DNA of 64,000 bases from NCBI GenBank assembly GCA_013399875.1, contig VXAZ01000289.1, forward strand, positions 1,571,744-1,635,743. Reading direction: 5' to 3'. The DNA comes from Gymnorhina tibicen. Lineage: Eukaryota; Chordata; Aves; Passeriformes; Artamidae. The translations under genes and the position numbers were made by a program. The notes beneath the pieces are model-generated. The model worked only from the letters and a program-made list of their open reading frames with translations, was not told the DNA's origin and searched no databases. Below, piece by piece: positions 47,917 through 61,515 of this stretch (within the stretch, counting starts at the first letter, position 1; each line of letters starts with the position of its first letter).

Positions 47917-49430
47917 TCATACAACGTCTCAGAAATTAAAAAGAACATCCAGAGCATCTATGAGGCCATTCAGTATTCTAGTTATTAAAGCATAAGTTGG
48001 GATGTGGAAAAAAAAACCAGGTGATTTTCAATTTTTAAAATCTGTGGATCACTGAGAGATTTCCACTGTATATGCAAATCTCTACACTTCTAACAACATG
48101 CTTACTTCTCAGCATTAGCGTGAGTCTGCAATAAGAGCAGAGTGAAAGGACACACCATGAAAACCTTTGTGCTAGAGACCACAGCCTGAGCTTCTCATTC
48201 AGACAAGGCAGTACAGTGATATGGACTGGGACCTCCCAAACCCACCACATTTTTGGGGGGGACTAGTCTCAACTACAATGCATGTTATCTGTTCTTTTCT
48301 CACCACAATACAACAAAGCATGCATTCACTGGCATTCATTTGCCATCTTTTCAGTCCCCAAAATCATTCATGACTTCTCCCTGCCAATGAAAAGCTTTCA
48401 CAGGAAAATAATGTAAGCATGTGTTGCTGATTAACAACCACCGCCACAGTGATAGGCAGCACATATCCCCTTGCATTTTGTTTGGATGAACTCCCTGCAT
48501 GAGGACAGCAAAACTGGCTGTGCTTTCATCACCCAGGAGATGAATGTTACAAAGAGGGAGCACAACTTCACTGGTCCACAAGACCAATGAAAAGACTTCC
48601 GAAAGTCCACTCTTTCAAACTGAGGTTATTTCTCAGCTGGTAGAGCTTGCCTGACGTATTTACACTCAATCATATCCCAGTGGCCACCCAGGGAAGGCAG
48701 CTTAAGTCCATTAAAGCGCAGCAATAACAAGACCTTCAGGCTGAGGACTGCCTGCAAAATCTTTTACACCTGTGAAAAGCACACCCAAAAATCCCAGTAA
48801 CAGCATAGCTTTTTTTGTCTCTTTTTTAAAACGGGGGTCAGATGTATTGTTCCTCAAATTATGTTTAGAAGTAAAATAATTGTTCCAAAAAATGGTACTA
48901 CAAGTCCATTTTCCAAGGTGAATTTTATTCTCCTTGCAAGTCAACTCCATCAAGTCCCCTCATCAATGTTGAAATACAATCTATATATGCATTCATAATG
49001 TTGAAGTCATCATGTATGAATTCTGCCCATGTCCTTAAAGTATTTCGGGAGAGTAAAATTCTTATTTATGTATCATGTTTTTCAAGTAAAAATACACTAA
49101 GAGGAAGGAGAAACTAAAGAAACTAAGAACTACAGGTTTTGTTTGAGGGTTTTTTTTAATGCCAAAATAAAAGACAGTAACAGCTTTATACGGCAGGAAA
49201 CCTCTTCACCCCTAAGGTGGAAAAAGTCATATATTAGTAGCATGTGAACTCAGAGAGGATTGATTTGTGCAGTGGTAGCAAACCATTTATTTTCTGTACC
49301 AAGTCACCAACAAATCTGAGCGTATACTCATGGTTGTACTTAAGATTGATTTTTAAATAAAGGAGTCCCCCATCCAAATATAATTAACAGAAAATTAATA
49401 GTTGTTTAAAGTTCTACAGTTTCTCTATTC

Positions 49431-49540
49431 AAGTCTGGTTGGTTGGTTTTGGGAAGGGTTTGAGTTTGGGGGGTTTTTTTATTATTTTTGTTGCTAAGTT
49501 GGAAAGGGTGGGTTGTTGTTGTTGGGTTTTTTTACAGGTA
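49431..49540. repeat. T/G-rich low-complexity tract
   Basis: A run of GGTT, GGGTTTTTTT and GTTGTTGTT motifs with almost no C on the plus strand. Low-complexity sequence, no coding sign. Confidence 0.75.
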
Positions 49541-51696
49541 TCCCAAGATCATGTTCAGGGGGAAATTCAAACTAGTTCATAAAATAATTTGTCTGAATGC
49601 CCACTGCAGCTTAAAAAAACACGTGAACAAACCAACTCACTGCAAGCTAAATTTCATATTGGGATACAGACTGGATTTCTGTATATACAAATATACATGT
49701 CTATCCCCCATGAATTTTATAAACTCAGGTGTTTGCTTCCTAGAGCTTGTCAGTCAGAATCAGTTCTGCACTTACACTTTTTATTTGCACTACTAGCTAT
49801 GAACTCCTTTCAAAAGCATGAATTTTTTCATATTTTAAAAAATACCTTAGCTTTAATGGTTGTTCAGGTATTCTGAGTTATAGTTAATTTATGTCCCCTT
49901 AGAACGCAAAACTGCAAAACACCAGAATAAACAGAACAGTGACACAGTCTAAACTTACTGTACTTAAATTCAGGTTCCTTTCAAGTTAAGCAGCTATTTA
50001 ACAGTTCTTGCTGAACTGAAAATGTAATTTTAATGTTGAATAAAAAAGACAACACATACAAAGAAAGTTTCCTTCTGTTTCCTTCTGTTCCCTTCCCCTG
50101 TACTCCCCTTTATGTGCAAAAAACCCAATGAAAAACACAATGGCTTTCAGTTGAGCAGAGTCAAATTACCACTTAACTCCAGAGAAATCTTACAGAATTC
50201 ACATCCTGAGCTGCTTTTCATTTTTGATTCTGCCAAGAAAGCAAACAAGTTACTGCTGATGTAAGACTCCTATTAGGCTTGCAGCTGTCAAGTTACATGG
50301 GTTTACACAGCTACTTACTTTGAGCCTTGATAGTATTGATTTATTTATCATATTTGGTTATACTGCTATTTTTACTTAAAATCGACATTATTACAAGTCT
50401 GACCCTGCTACTATTAAGAACAGTCATTTATTTTCATCATTTAGGTAAAATCAACAACATGCACCAAATATTATGGTATTGAGTTTGAAGCCCAGACTCC
50501 AGTAATAGCAACCATGGTTTGCATCATTACAAATTCTAGTGGATTCTTTCCAATAGAGCCACAAGGAGAAAAGAAGATCTACCCACCGAGGATTTCAGGC
50601 TACACAGACCTGCCAATTTACATAAATTAAAAACTTGGCTTGGGAAAAGGTTAATGAGTTTTATGGTTTAAATATGTTAATCTTATGTTCCTGTTTCTTT
50701 TTGGAGATACAGAGAAACAAATTTGTACTACTAAAACAGCACTGACTGCTACAGCGCCCGCTTACAGTGACCAGATATTCAGCACTTTCTTCACACCTGT
50801 AGAATCAATGGAAATGGTGCTCAGCAGCAGATTCTGCATATGACTGCTGTCCTCAGAATTTCTGGATACAAAACTGGCCACTGAGGGGACAGGCCACTGA
50901 AATGTTTCATTCTGTGGCCTCTTCACTGACCTAAGAGAACGAGGTCTGCACTGACTGACTTATCTGAAGATCAAGCATCCCAGTATGATTCAAGGAGACT
51001 GGTAAGTAAATTTACAGACACCTACAAGTAAAGCTGAGGCTTAATCATGAGTCTTTGTAAGGCACTGAATGAAATGGTAAATGAAGGAACACAAAAATCG
51101 CTGCTATAAACATAGAAAAAACGCAGTACACAAAACCTTGAGATACTATGAGATACTCAACTAGCAAACTGGCTATTTTCTCTGAAAAGAAGACACTGCC
51201 AACTACATGTCAAGATAGATGAACAGCCATAATAATAATGAATCAATACTTCAAAAATAATAAAAATGCACTATTTTCATACAATATAGAAAGAAAGCCC
51301 ACCTGCCAAACCCATACTTACAAAAGCAAGTGGCATAAATGTTACTGAAGTATTAAAATACAGCATTTTGCATACTTGAAACCCATGAGAGAAAGATTAA
51401 GAAATCTGGTATTTTTTCTGGAAGATGGTTGCCATATACATTACTATTAGGAGCACATACCAAGCATAATCCTTGAGTTACTCTACAATTTTTACGATTA
51501 CAAGAAAAATCTGCAGCAACCCTAAGATAGAAAACTTCCATATTATCAGAAGAGAACTGAAACCAGTATGATAATGTAATGCAAAGACGCTCAATAACTA
51601 CTTAGCAAGATACAAGAACTGATGTCTTCTGACCACCAGAATGCTCAGCCATGCAGGATGATCTGGTAGAGAAAAAACTGAGATGCAATCCACACA

Positions 51697-51760
51697 GAAT
51701 GGCTGAAGTTGGAAGGGACTTCTGAAAGTCATCTTGTCCAGCCCCTTGCCCAAGCTTATG
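51697..51760 (-). repeat. CR1 LINE, short 3'-end fragment
   Basis: ACAGAATGGCTGAAGTTGGA, then AGGGACTTCTGAAAGTCATC and TTGTCCAGCCCCTTGCCCAA is the usual reverse-complement start of a CR1 3' end. Same orientation as REV3L. Confidence 0.85.
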
Positions 51761-54700
51761 AACACCTAATTTCACAGTACAACAAGTTAGAGAACCTGAG
51801 GATTATTATTCAAGTGTCCTCAGAGAAGTGCTTTTTCATCATTTGCCAACACTGACTTTGATTTAAACTTCTAAAAACTTTCCACTGAGATCAAATTGGA
51901 CAAATATCTGTACAAGAGAAAAATGTGAAAATTATAAATAAGGGAACTTATTTTATTGTCCAGTTCAGGAATAAAGTTTGCAAACAAGATAGACAAGGAG
52001 CACATGAACACCTGTGTATATATTCCAAGAGGAAATAGAAGTCCATCTGTTCTAGATGGAATTCCACACATACATGACTACCTGCTGGCTCATATTCCAT
52101 CAAGGGGAGAGCTTCTGCAGATACTGTCTCCATTTATTTCCTCCAGAAGACTTACAATCTCATGGGAGAACTGTCTGAATAAACCATGTAGATGATCACA
52201 GAAGGCAATCAGGTTGGCCAAGCATGATTTACCTTGAGTTAATCCATTCTGACTACTCTCATTTCCAAAAAGAAATGAGAACATGTTCTACAGTTGTGAT
52301 ACAATTCAACTAACTTCTCATAAATGATACTCAAAGCTGTGCAGATCCTATCCTGAAATTCTTTATTTAGGAACTGACTACAGAACCCTCACAAAGTGAA
52401 CTCAATACTGGAAACATTTTGAATAGATGTTTTCTTTAGTGTTTAGAAAACAAAAACTAAATCTAAATCTAGATAAATATGACTTCAGAAACCAGTTCAA
52501 TGTTGGTCTACGTGCAGACATATTTTGCTGTGGTACTTCTGCTACAGAACAAGCTGATACCATTATAAGAAGTTAAGCAAAGCTACGGGGAGCAATGGTG
52601 CGGGAGTAAAACGGAGACCACAGCAGCATTTAAAAGCATGGCAAAACCCTGAGATTTTAGGAAATTTGGACTGGGAATTAATAAAGAGATGCAGAAGCTG
52701 GAAGACAAATGGCTTTTTATACACTTGCAATCTATTAGAAGTACTTTAGGCGAAGTTTTGTAAAGTGGAAGAACTAATTAAGCATGGACAAATGTTAGAA
52801 GAAGAATGCACACAAACACATCAAGCGTCACTACAGGATGCAGAAAAAACCAGACAATCATAAGGGATTTCTTTCCTTTAACAGCAACAGTAAAGCAAAA
52901 TCGTTAGAAATCAAAACACATGACACTACCATCTTAAAAAGAAAATTGGTATTTTCAACTAACTGTTGAACCACTTACATTCAAAAACATTTGAAAAATG
53001 AACTGTGAATACTGATGCCCTCTAATTCTAATAGAGAATTAGAAAACGAACAATCCTGTTGTAAAAACAATTCTAAAACCGAAAATTTGTAAGTGGAACA
53101 ATATTAGAATTCAATTTCAAAGTAACTTCTTCATGCAATAACAGTTCCTGTGTCAAAGGCAATCTCACCCTTTCTCCAGGAACAGGCTGCAGAGAGCAAC
53201 ATCAAGTTGTGACAGGAGTACTTAATCTACCCTGCTTGGTAGGTGCAACATGGGCATCTTGTGCACAGTTTAGATGGTGCTTTAAGTCCAAGCTACGCTG
53301 CTCACTGGGGTGGGCTTGTCAAGCCTGTATCACTGAATACCATCAGAACTGAGCTACTGAAAAGGGACAGGACTCCATTACTTTCAACTGCTAACACAAC
53401 CTGTGAAATTATAGCCACCATTCCTTCCTCTGACACAAAGCAAATGAATAAGATACATGGACTGGCGAAGTAAGGTAAGGCTTTGATGAAGACAAATCCC
53501 CTTCCTAACAAAACTTGGGAAGATCCTTCTCCCTTAAAACTCTTGCCAGGTCATTCAGAAACAGAAGAGTTCACGCTTTTAATCTCAAAGAGTTCTTCAG
53601 TAGTATATTACATTAATGTAACTCCTTCAGTGATTACATGAAACTTTCAACCTTCTCTCAGAGTCACGAAACAAGTCAGCTTTTTCACAAGGACTGAGAA
53701 GAAGGGGAGAACTACACACACTGCAGTCTTGGATATTAAAGAATACTGGATGTCAGAGAAACAAGAATAATGAAATTAGGCCTCGCAGAAGCAGGATATC
53801 CTCAAAACATAATCAAGAACAGAGCACAAAGACCTTACTTCACATATAATATTAGATATTTGTGTCAAGGTTTTCAGTTTTTCCCTAGGATGTGAGAAAA
53901 CACTTATTCCAGTAACACCTGTAAATGGGACAAAAAAATATTTTTTCTTGCATTTGTTGGAATCCAAATGGAGTGCTTGGTTATTTATAACTCTAGTCAG
54001 TAACTGTTCCTTGCAACATGTAATACCTTTACTCTTATGAAGACAAAAAAACCCCCAAACCACTAGGAAAATGAGGCCTTTGACTCATTGCAATTAGATT
54101 GTTCCTCAGCCTTGATGCAGGGATCCCTAGTGAAAGAGAAGAGCTGGGTTTTCTGTCTGTAACTTAAAATTAGAAACCTCTGTATAACTAAGATGTATGT
54201 TGGTGTGATACCCTGAGCTATGGGGGGAAACAAGATCAGAGAAAAGCAGACATCTGGGCAGTATGAAGATTCGAACAAGAAGTCCACAAGCTTCCTTGAA
54301 TTTGGTATTTTCCAAAGGACAAACTCCTCTCAAGTTTAGGTAACACCAAATAAAATTACATTGGAAACACTGATTTTTACTGACATCTCCAACTGCTATC
54401 CATACAATTAATTTGCTCACTGATGGCTTTTTACATCAAACCTAAGTTGTCTTAATAATTTGAAATATTAGGCCTAAGAGACCATGCGGTTCACCAAGTC
54501 TTGTCTTGTCCAGTCTAGCAAGCAATGTAATAGTCACACAAAACTGAAGACTGTTAGATATGTTGAACTGTGAAGTATCCAAAGAAGAAATAACCTTTGA
54601 GACCTCTCAGGCTGGAATTTACCTTGGGAATTACTGCTGATGGCAAGTATCAACTGTAAGTTCCAAAAGCAAGGCTACTATCTTTGTCTGAGAATTTTTA

Positions 54701-56749
54701 ACGTATATTTTTTAGACTAATATGTAAGAGAGACATTGATTTTTTTTTTTACACATAAACAATGAGCAAACCCCAAGAAAAAGCATAAAAGTTGAAACAG
54801 TTTATTTAATACATCAACTCAGTGAAGATATTCTGATCACCTCCATAAAAATACCTCCTCCTGACTGGAATTGATTAGGATGGATCTTTTTCGAATTCCT
54901 GCTGTGACATTAGAAAACAATTTCAAAAGCACTACTGCTAAGCCTAACCATTTATAGGATGCAAAGGTACATCATCAGAAAGGAACATCTATTCCCTACT
55001 GTTATCACCAAGCAAAAATAACTGAAATATAACTGAAGAAATTTACCGTTATGCAGTCCAACTAAAACCAGGAAAGTCCAGAGATGCAGAAGATAATTTA
55101 AAAGAAGAAATCTCCAGAAATAATGGAGACCAAAGAAGGTAAGCATCTCAAAAAGCAAATATAAGCTATGTACAAACCATCTTCAAGCTGATGACTGTGA
55201 GTTACAGAAATAGCCATAGTACTTTCTTCTTTTCTTGAGACACACAAGATGAGGTCAGGTATTCGCTTATTAAGCGCCCTTCTATAAAATGAACCACATA
55301 CAAAATATTATTCTTGCTTCCTCTATTGACAGATTATTCATATAAGCAGCTGGACAATATCAGCAACTATTTCTAGAATGAGTGTCAAAAACCACTACAA
55401 AGCCAGCTAAAATGAACTAAAACCCACAAAGGAGGCAAAGGCAACTGGCCCCAGCTACAAATTCTAGAGCTCATACCAGGCTCTTGGCATTCACAGGCTG
55501 GCAGCACAGTCCAAGCTGCTATTCCAGTAAGAAACACAACCACATGAAAGCAACACGGGCAGTCTATATTAGACTACACTGACCAAAGCATAGCTGAATA
55601 GAAAAGAGTGTATTTACTACTCCCAGGTAAACTGATGAGGCGTACTTCACCACATCCTGTAAAAGATGAAACAACAAGTCGGTAGTGAAAAGGGGAAGCA
55701 GAGTAGTCACACAGCCTTTGGTTTCCATTTCCCTCAACAACCGTTCATTAAAGACTGACACTGACACACAAATTCTGGTAGCTATCTTACTGGTCTTTCT
55801 TGGTGCAAGTAACACAAGTCACAGGTAAACGGAGAATGCTCCACAGCTAGATATTCAAAGAAAAAGTTTTCGTGGTTGGTAACTGAACTTTCACTTCTGT
55901 ATGAGGCTCATCTGCCTATTTAAATACTGTGATGTGCATGCATTGCTCCAGCCACAACTCAACTCTTTTTCCTGTGTCAGACAAAATCAACTGAAACATT
56001 TTTGTTCAACAGGCATTTTCCTGTCAGCTACAGAGCTAGTAAGAGAAAAAGCATCATAAATTATTGCCAAAAATTATTTGTTACTCTAAACTGCAGGCAA
56101 AAAAAACCCCTGGCCTTGTGGTAAGGTTAACAGTGTTTTCATCAGTATTATCTTTCATTGACACTTTCCAGAAACGTTGACTATAAATTCCTGAACAACA
56201 CCAAGCTTTTGTAACACCCTCAAAATTACACACTGTAGAGTATATACACTCTCCTGAGTCAGATTAGTTTATGTTAACAAGCAAATGACATGACATTCTG
56301 TTTGTCTTCTCCTCCTCTATTCTTCAAACAGCACTACATAATTCTATAAATATTTCTTGAAATTTTTGGTTTTGTATTTGTATTAGGATCTCTCACTTGC
56401 AGGTAACTGTCATTTCAGCCTGTTCCTCAATCTGATGAAAGCTAGAGGATGTGCTCCACAAATACAAGCACTGCTCTCAGGCTACCCATAAGCAAATCTG
56501 CAACACTTGGTACTCCTTATCACAAACACCCTTTTATTTCATTAAAGAAATTCTTAACTTTTTTTTATGTTCTAGGCTTATAATTTTTGGGCAAGCAGCA
56601 ACTTACTAGGAAGCACTTCCTTGCTAGACACCTTCCAAATTTCTGTGTAAGCTCTGAAATGACTATATGGTGCTTGACAGTAATAGTAGGGGACAGAATC
56701 TCATGACCCAGGAAATAAAATGTGTTCTTAATATCTTACTAAACTCTGT

Positions 56750-57475
56750 GTTCCAGGTTTATGTGACAAGTGGTTGACAGAGGAGAGGTTGCTGTGGGAA
56801 GAAGCCAGAGGCTGCCCCGTGTGGGACACAGCCAGATCCAAGAGACATACAGCAGAGCCCAGCTGAGTCCCTCAGCCAAGCCAGGGACGCTTCTGGGAAA
56901 ACATGTTTAAGAAAGCGAACACCAAAGTCAGAGGAAAGTGGAGGAGGAACATCTCCATGGAACAGCAGATATCCCCTGCAGCCCATGAAGGATGCCACAG
57001 TGGAGCACAAGGATATTCCTGAAGGAACTGAAGCCCATGGAGAGTGGACATCAGAGCAGAGGAAAGATGTGATGAGGAAGAAGGCAGAGAGACACCATCA
57101 TGTACTGGCTGCAATCCCCCTGCCAGTCTCCACGTGAGCTTGCATGGCAGGGGTAGGGTATGTGAGAAATAGAGCTGAGCCTGGGGGAAGGGGAGGAAAG
57201 GTGTACTGTTTTGAGTTTGTTTCTCACTACCTGAATCGATTTTAGTTGGCAATAAATTAGCTATTTTTTTCCCCCAAAAGAGTTCATTTTGCCTGCAATG
57301 GTAATTGGTATGCAATTTCCCTGTTGTTACCTCAACCTATTGTTTTAGTGTGTCTGTTTTTCCTGTTTTACCCCCCTGCATTACCAGACTGGAGGTGATG
57401 GCTTGAACAAGCAAGCAGCAGGGTGGGAATTTTGATGTTGGCCAAGGCTGGCTCAGCACAGACCACTTAACAGAA
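56750..57475 (+). mobile_element. Solitary LTR, avian ERVL-like (approximate ends)
   Basis: The right half carries TTGGCAATAAATTA (polyadenylation signal AATAAA at 57251), then AGTTCATTTTGCCTGCAATG and GTAATTGG...CTCAACC, a layout I know from avian ERVL-type LTRs. The left half has GGAGGAACATCTCCATGGAA and GCAGCCCATGAAGGATGCC. There is no internal retroviral gene on either side, so this is a solo LTR left by recombination. The ends and target duplication were not resolved. It lies antisense to REV3L. Confidence 0.7.
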
Positions 57476-57567
57476 ATGATCCTCTGGATGTCAAACCTCT
57501 GAAACATCCTATGTCAGACAGTGAAGGTAACAAAGTTAAGCAATTCTTAGTGTTGGTAGACTCTTAC

Positions 57568-57678
57568 CTGCTACCTTGTGATCTCTAACTGCACCAGGAA
57601 ACTTCAGAGGGTGTTACAGCTGCAAGTCTCTGCTTTAAACCTTTACCCAGAATAGAAATTTCAGCCTACCTGATTTAG
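57568..57678 (-). other. Possible cassette exon in intron 1 (weak)
   Basis: On the minus strand an acceptor-like TTGTTTTTATTAAG precedes 111 bp and a strong donor, GCAG|GTAAGAG. Spliced between exons 1 and 2 it would meet a TAA within 15 codons. Human REV3L is reported to have an alternative 128-bp insertion at this same junction, but I cannot show that this is its counterpart; the length does not match. Confidence 0.12.
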
Positions 57679-59824
57679 CTTAATAAAAACAATATACAGC
57701 CTCAATCACCAAAGTAACAAAACCTTTCAATGCAACATTAATATATTTAACCACAAGCTTGCCTTGTGTTAAAATAACGTAGTCCTATTACCATAGATTA
57801 CATTAAATGATATAATGGTATAAACATTGTCCATTTGTTGTGTTAATACATAATTAAACAATGTGGGAGACAGTATTATCCTTTACAACAAACCTACTTA
57901 AAAACATATTAGTGAAAGATATGCCTGTTCATGAGTCTTCCAAAAAAGGTTGTGCATGAAGGTACAGAACATTCAAGACATTTCCATGTGGGGGAGAAAA
58001 ACTACAGCAAGCAGACAGAACGATAAAATGCTCTAATCCTTTGAAGCTTTTTAAATTGAGATTGCATATACCTCAAATCCTTATTCAAAGTTTTTCCTAA
58101 AGATCCTCATGACAGGATCTTTCAAGCAGCTACACAAGGAAAACAATTTTCATCTGATAACAGCAGCATTTGGTGTGCCATGAACGTATCCTCAACCAAA
58201 GGCAATTCTTTAACGCAGTTAGGGAAGGAGCAGCTCCATACATGACTTAGAGAAACAGTATTCTTGAAAACTGGTGGTCTGAATCCTGATTTATCTAACA
58301 GAATTGTAAATCTGTATCACACACACACAAAAATCTTATCATCCCCTTTTCCTTCATATCATTTTTAACCTTCACTCCAGTTTAGCAGTCGTTCAATAAT
58401 TATAGTCAATAGTTACTCAGGATTAACTTGAGAGGTACTCTGCAAGTGCAAAACCAATAGTTCTTAAACAGTGGAAAGAACAGCATGATTAGAAAAAATT
58501 CAGATTACAGGACTTTTCAGTATTTTTTTAAATTGTTTTCTTTCACACTAAAGAGCAAGGTATATGGAAATCACACTACAGTAATGTTTTATTTTGCTTG
58601 TCAGTATATTAGATAGCCTCCTTCCTTTTCAAAAGACATAGAAGGGTAAGAAAAAAAGTCCTTAAAAACAAAAGTAAATGAAACTAGCTCTTTTTAGACT
58701 TTATCTATGGTATTTCCAAAGAACCTATATTTTAGCTTTTTGCCTTCAACTGCAAATATAGTCCTCAGGTGTCTGCCACACCCTCAGCTGTGGGTACTAA
58801 CAAGCAGGGTCTTGTTTCAAGGTGAACAAAGACCTTAGCATCCACTAAAGCATGACTGAAGTCAAGAGATGGTAAATGCAGGCACAGCATCTGTTATTCT
58901 TTAATGTGATCTTTTTATGCCTTTTTCTATTTTGCAAAATACACAAATGAATGCTCTTTCAGTAATATAGCTGGTGTTACTATTTTATTCTACACATTTT
59001 GCAATACTATTAAGTACTGTAACTATTTTAGGTTTTTTTGCGACATACTACTTTCCTTCCTCGTCTTCAATTAGGCATCCACCCCCCTCTTTTCATCTTC
59101 TGTAAAGTCCAGTGTCTTTTGGCAGCACTTGAAGGGTTTCATGGCTATTTGCCTGCTCTAGGCCATTGTTTCTGCAAAGAATGCCCAGACTTTGTAGTAT
59201 TCTTATCTTAGTTTTGTTACTGTCATTAATTGAGAACATACACACTGCTCTACTTCTTCACATGATTAGAACTACAAAATCTTTTTCTGTTTCAGTGCTA
59301 TAGCAAAAAAATTTAAACATCCGAGCACTTTACAGAAAGCATGTATCCAAAGACTGCTTGCCTTGTACAGATCATTTCATGTGGTTGTCTTGTATTTACT
59401 CAATAACCTTCAGAGTGGCTGTAAAGACTGTGTAGCCTGGATACTTCACTTGCCAAGGCAATGTATTTATAGCAATGTCTGCATTCTCTAAGAAATGTTT
59501 TTGAAGTGTTACTCAGAAGTATCTGTTGCAGATGCAGTGTCATCCAGTCCAAATATTCCTATTTTACAAGGTCATCTCACTCGCTTTAAAATTATATTTT
59601 AAATTGCTGAAATTCTGGGCACAGCACAACTAACTAGTGACTACCTTTCTGCACTGAAAACAAAGGGTCTTCCTCAAAAAATCCGCCAGCAAACTACTTT
59701 CACGTTTTAAGCCAATGTTACAAATGTGCTGAAGGACAACTTTAATATCAGTCTCTCCATTGCTCTGTTCAGCTCTGAATTCTCTCACCATTTATCCCTT
59801 TCCCCAAATCTATGATAGCAGTGT

Positions 59825-60080
59825 CACAGAATCACAGAATTAATTAGGTTGGAAAAGACCTCCTAGATCAAGTCCAATCTATGACCAAACATCACTGTGT
59901 CAACTAAACCATGGCACTGAGTGCCACATCCAGTCTTTCCTTAAACACCTCCAGGGATAGTGACTCCACCACCACCCTGGGCAGCCCATTCCAATGCCCA
60001 ACCACCATGCTTCTGTGAAGAAATTTCCTCCTAATGTCCAACCTAAACCTCCTGTGCTGCAGCTTAAGACTATGTCCTTT
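59825..60080 (-). mobile_element. CR1 LINE, 3' fragment
   Basis: ACAGAATCACAGAATTAATT, AGGTTGGAAAAGACCTCC, CTCCAGGGATAGTGACTCCA, CAGCCCATTCCAATGCCCAA and TTTCCTCCTAATGTCCAACC are the standard CR1 3' landmarks in reverse. Same orientation as REV3L, 5'-truncated. Confidence 0.95.
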
Positions 60081-61424
60081 GTGACTGATATACTACACAC
60101 TACAAGTTTTCAATAAAAATAAAAATAATACCTGAGCAACAATGGGATTTTTTCTATGGTTTTGTCTAATAGCGTTAATGAAGTGTGCATCAATAGCAAA
60201 AGAACTGCATTACAATATAAAGATTCCCCCTCCCTAGGTTCTCAGTAGCCCTACTGCTGGTATCCAGAGAGCACAGAAAACAAACAAACAGATAAAACTC
60301 CCTAAAAACCACCACCACAACATAATCCAACCAAAAAAAAAATACACTGTGCATGAAGAAGGGGAGCAAAAAGATAAACAGAGAGATTAAAAAAAATGCA
60401 GAGTGGGAGGTGTTGGTGTGGGGGGAGAACAGGGCCAATCTACTAACAGAAATCTTAGTATGTGCCAGAACAAAGTGCTGCTAGTTAAGCCCTTGACTCT
60501 TCACACGTATTATTAAAGTGTATTTGTACAACTGATAGTGACTCTCTCACAAAACCTTACCTACACACAATACAGAGGAAAGACCTGGAATCTGCAAGTC
60601 AGAACAACATGCTGAATGATTTACTCACATAATGCGTATCTCATTTGTCACAGTAGTTAGAAATTTATGCCGATGAAGCAGACACCAACGCATACAGAAA
60701 GATTCATCATTGAGGCAGATGAATATCACTGTAGTAAACAGACAGCATTCCCACCTTTCTCCTGGAATTTTTATTGTGATGCTGAGTAAGTCATATGTTA
60801 AAAAGGCAGAGGGAGCCTTTATTATGCTGAGACAGTTAAAATGGTTTAGAAAACAGCAAAGTAATTCTATGCTTAATTAATCATTAAGCACTGTAATGTT
60901 ACAGAAACTTAAACCATAATACTTTCTGTTGAAACCCCACAAAAGCTTAAAAAATTTAATATTTTTATTTTGTAATCTCAGTTCTTCATATACAAGTTAC
61001 TATCATTACCACAGCTCTGACTTGCAGATAACTTCACAAAAAAATTATACATATATCAATATTACAAGGAAAAAACCCTCTCAAAATGAATGTTTTATTT
61101 GGATTAAGTTTTTGACTGTGGATGATAAAAAAGATTATACCTACTCACTGAATAATTGGTTAGAGTCACTAAGCACCTTGTGCTAATTGCTACAGAAAAT
61201 GAGAAAATGTAATGTTTTATCACATTACTGAAAATCATCCTAAGGTTTCACACAAGGGAAAATACATCCTGCACATTTTCGCTCTTTTCAGTGACTGCAA
61301 CCCTAATGTTCTTCTAACAAAGATTTTATATGCAATACTGATAAACAGGGACTCCAGAACTCCTACAGCAGATGAGGAAAAGATGAGATGGAAGGGGAAC
61401 TACTTAAAATTTGGCAACTCTGAA

Positions 61425-61515
61425 GGTTGAAGATATCCTTGTTCATTGCAAGAGAGTTAGACTAAATTACCTTCAAAAGTCCCTTCCAAACCCAACTGTT
61501 CCACAGTTCTCTGAA
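61425..61515 (+). repeat. CR1 LINE, short 3'-end fragment
   Basis: GAGTTAGACTAAATTACCTT, then AAAAGTCCCTTCCAAACCCA and ACTGTTCCACAGTTCT is a diverged CR1 3' end on the plus strand. Confidence 0.75.

Noticed and set aside
56872..57315. 147-codon open frame on the minus strand
   Set aside because: It sits within the solitary LTR and reads antisense to it; no protein family is recognised.
57568..57600. Possible coding counterpart of the missing first REV3L exon
   Set aside because: The donor and phase would fit, but the translation does not resemble the conserved residues before GQKTC (VPVVRVFGATPA in mammals), and no start codon region is present.
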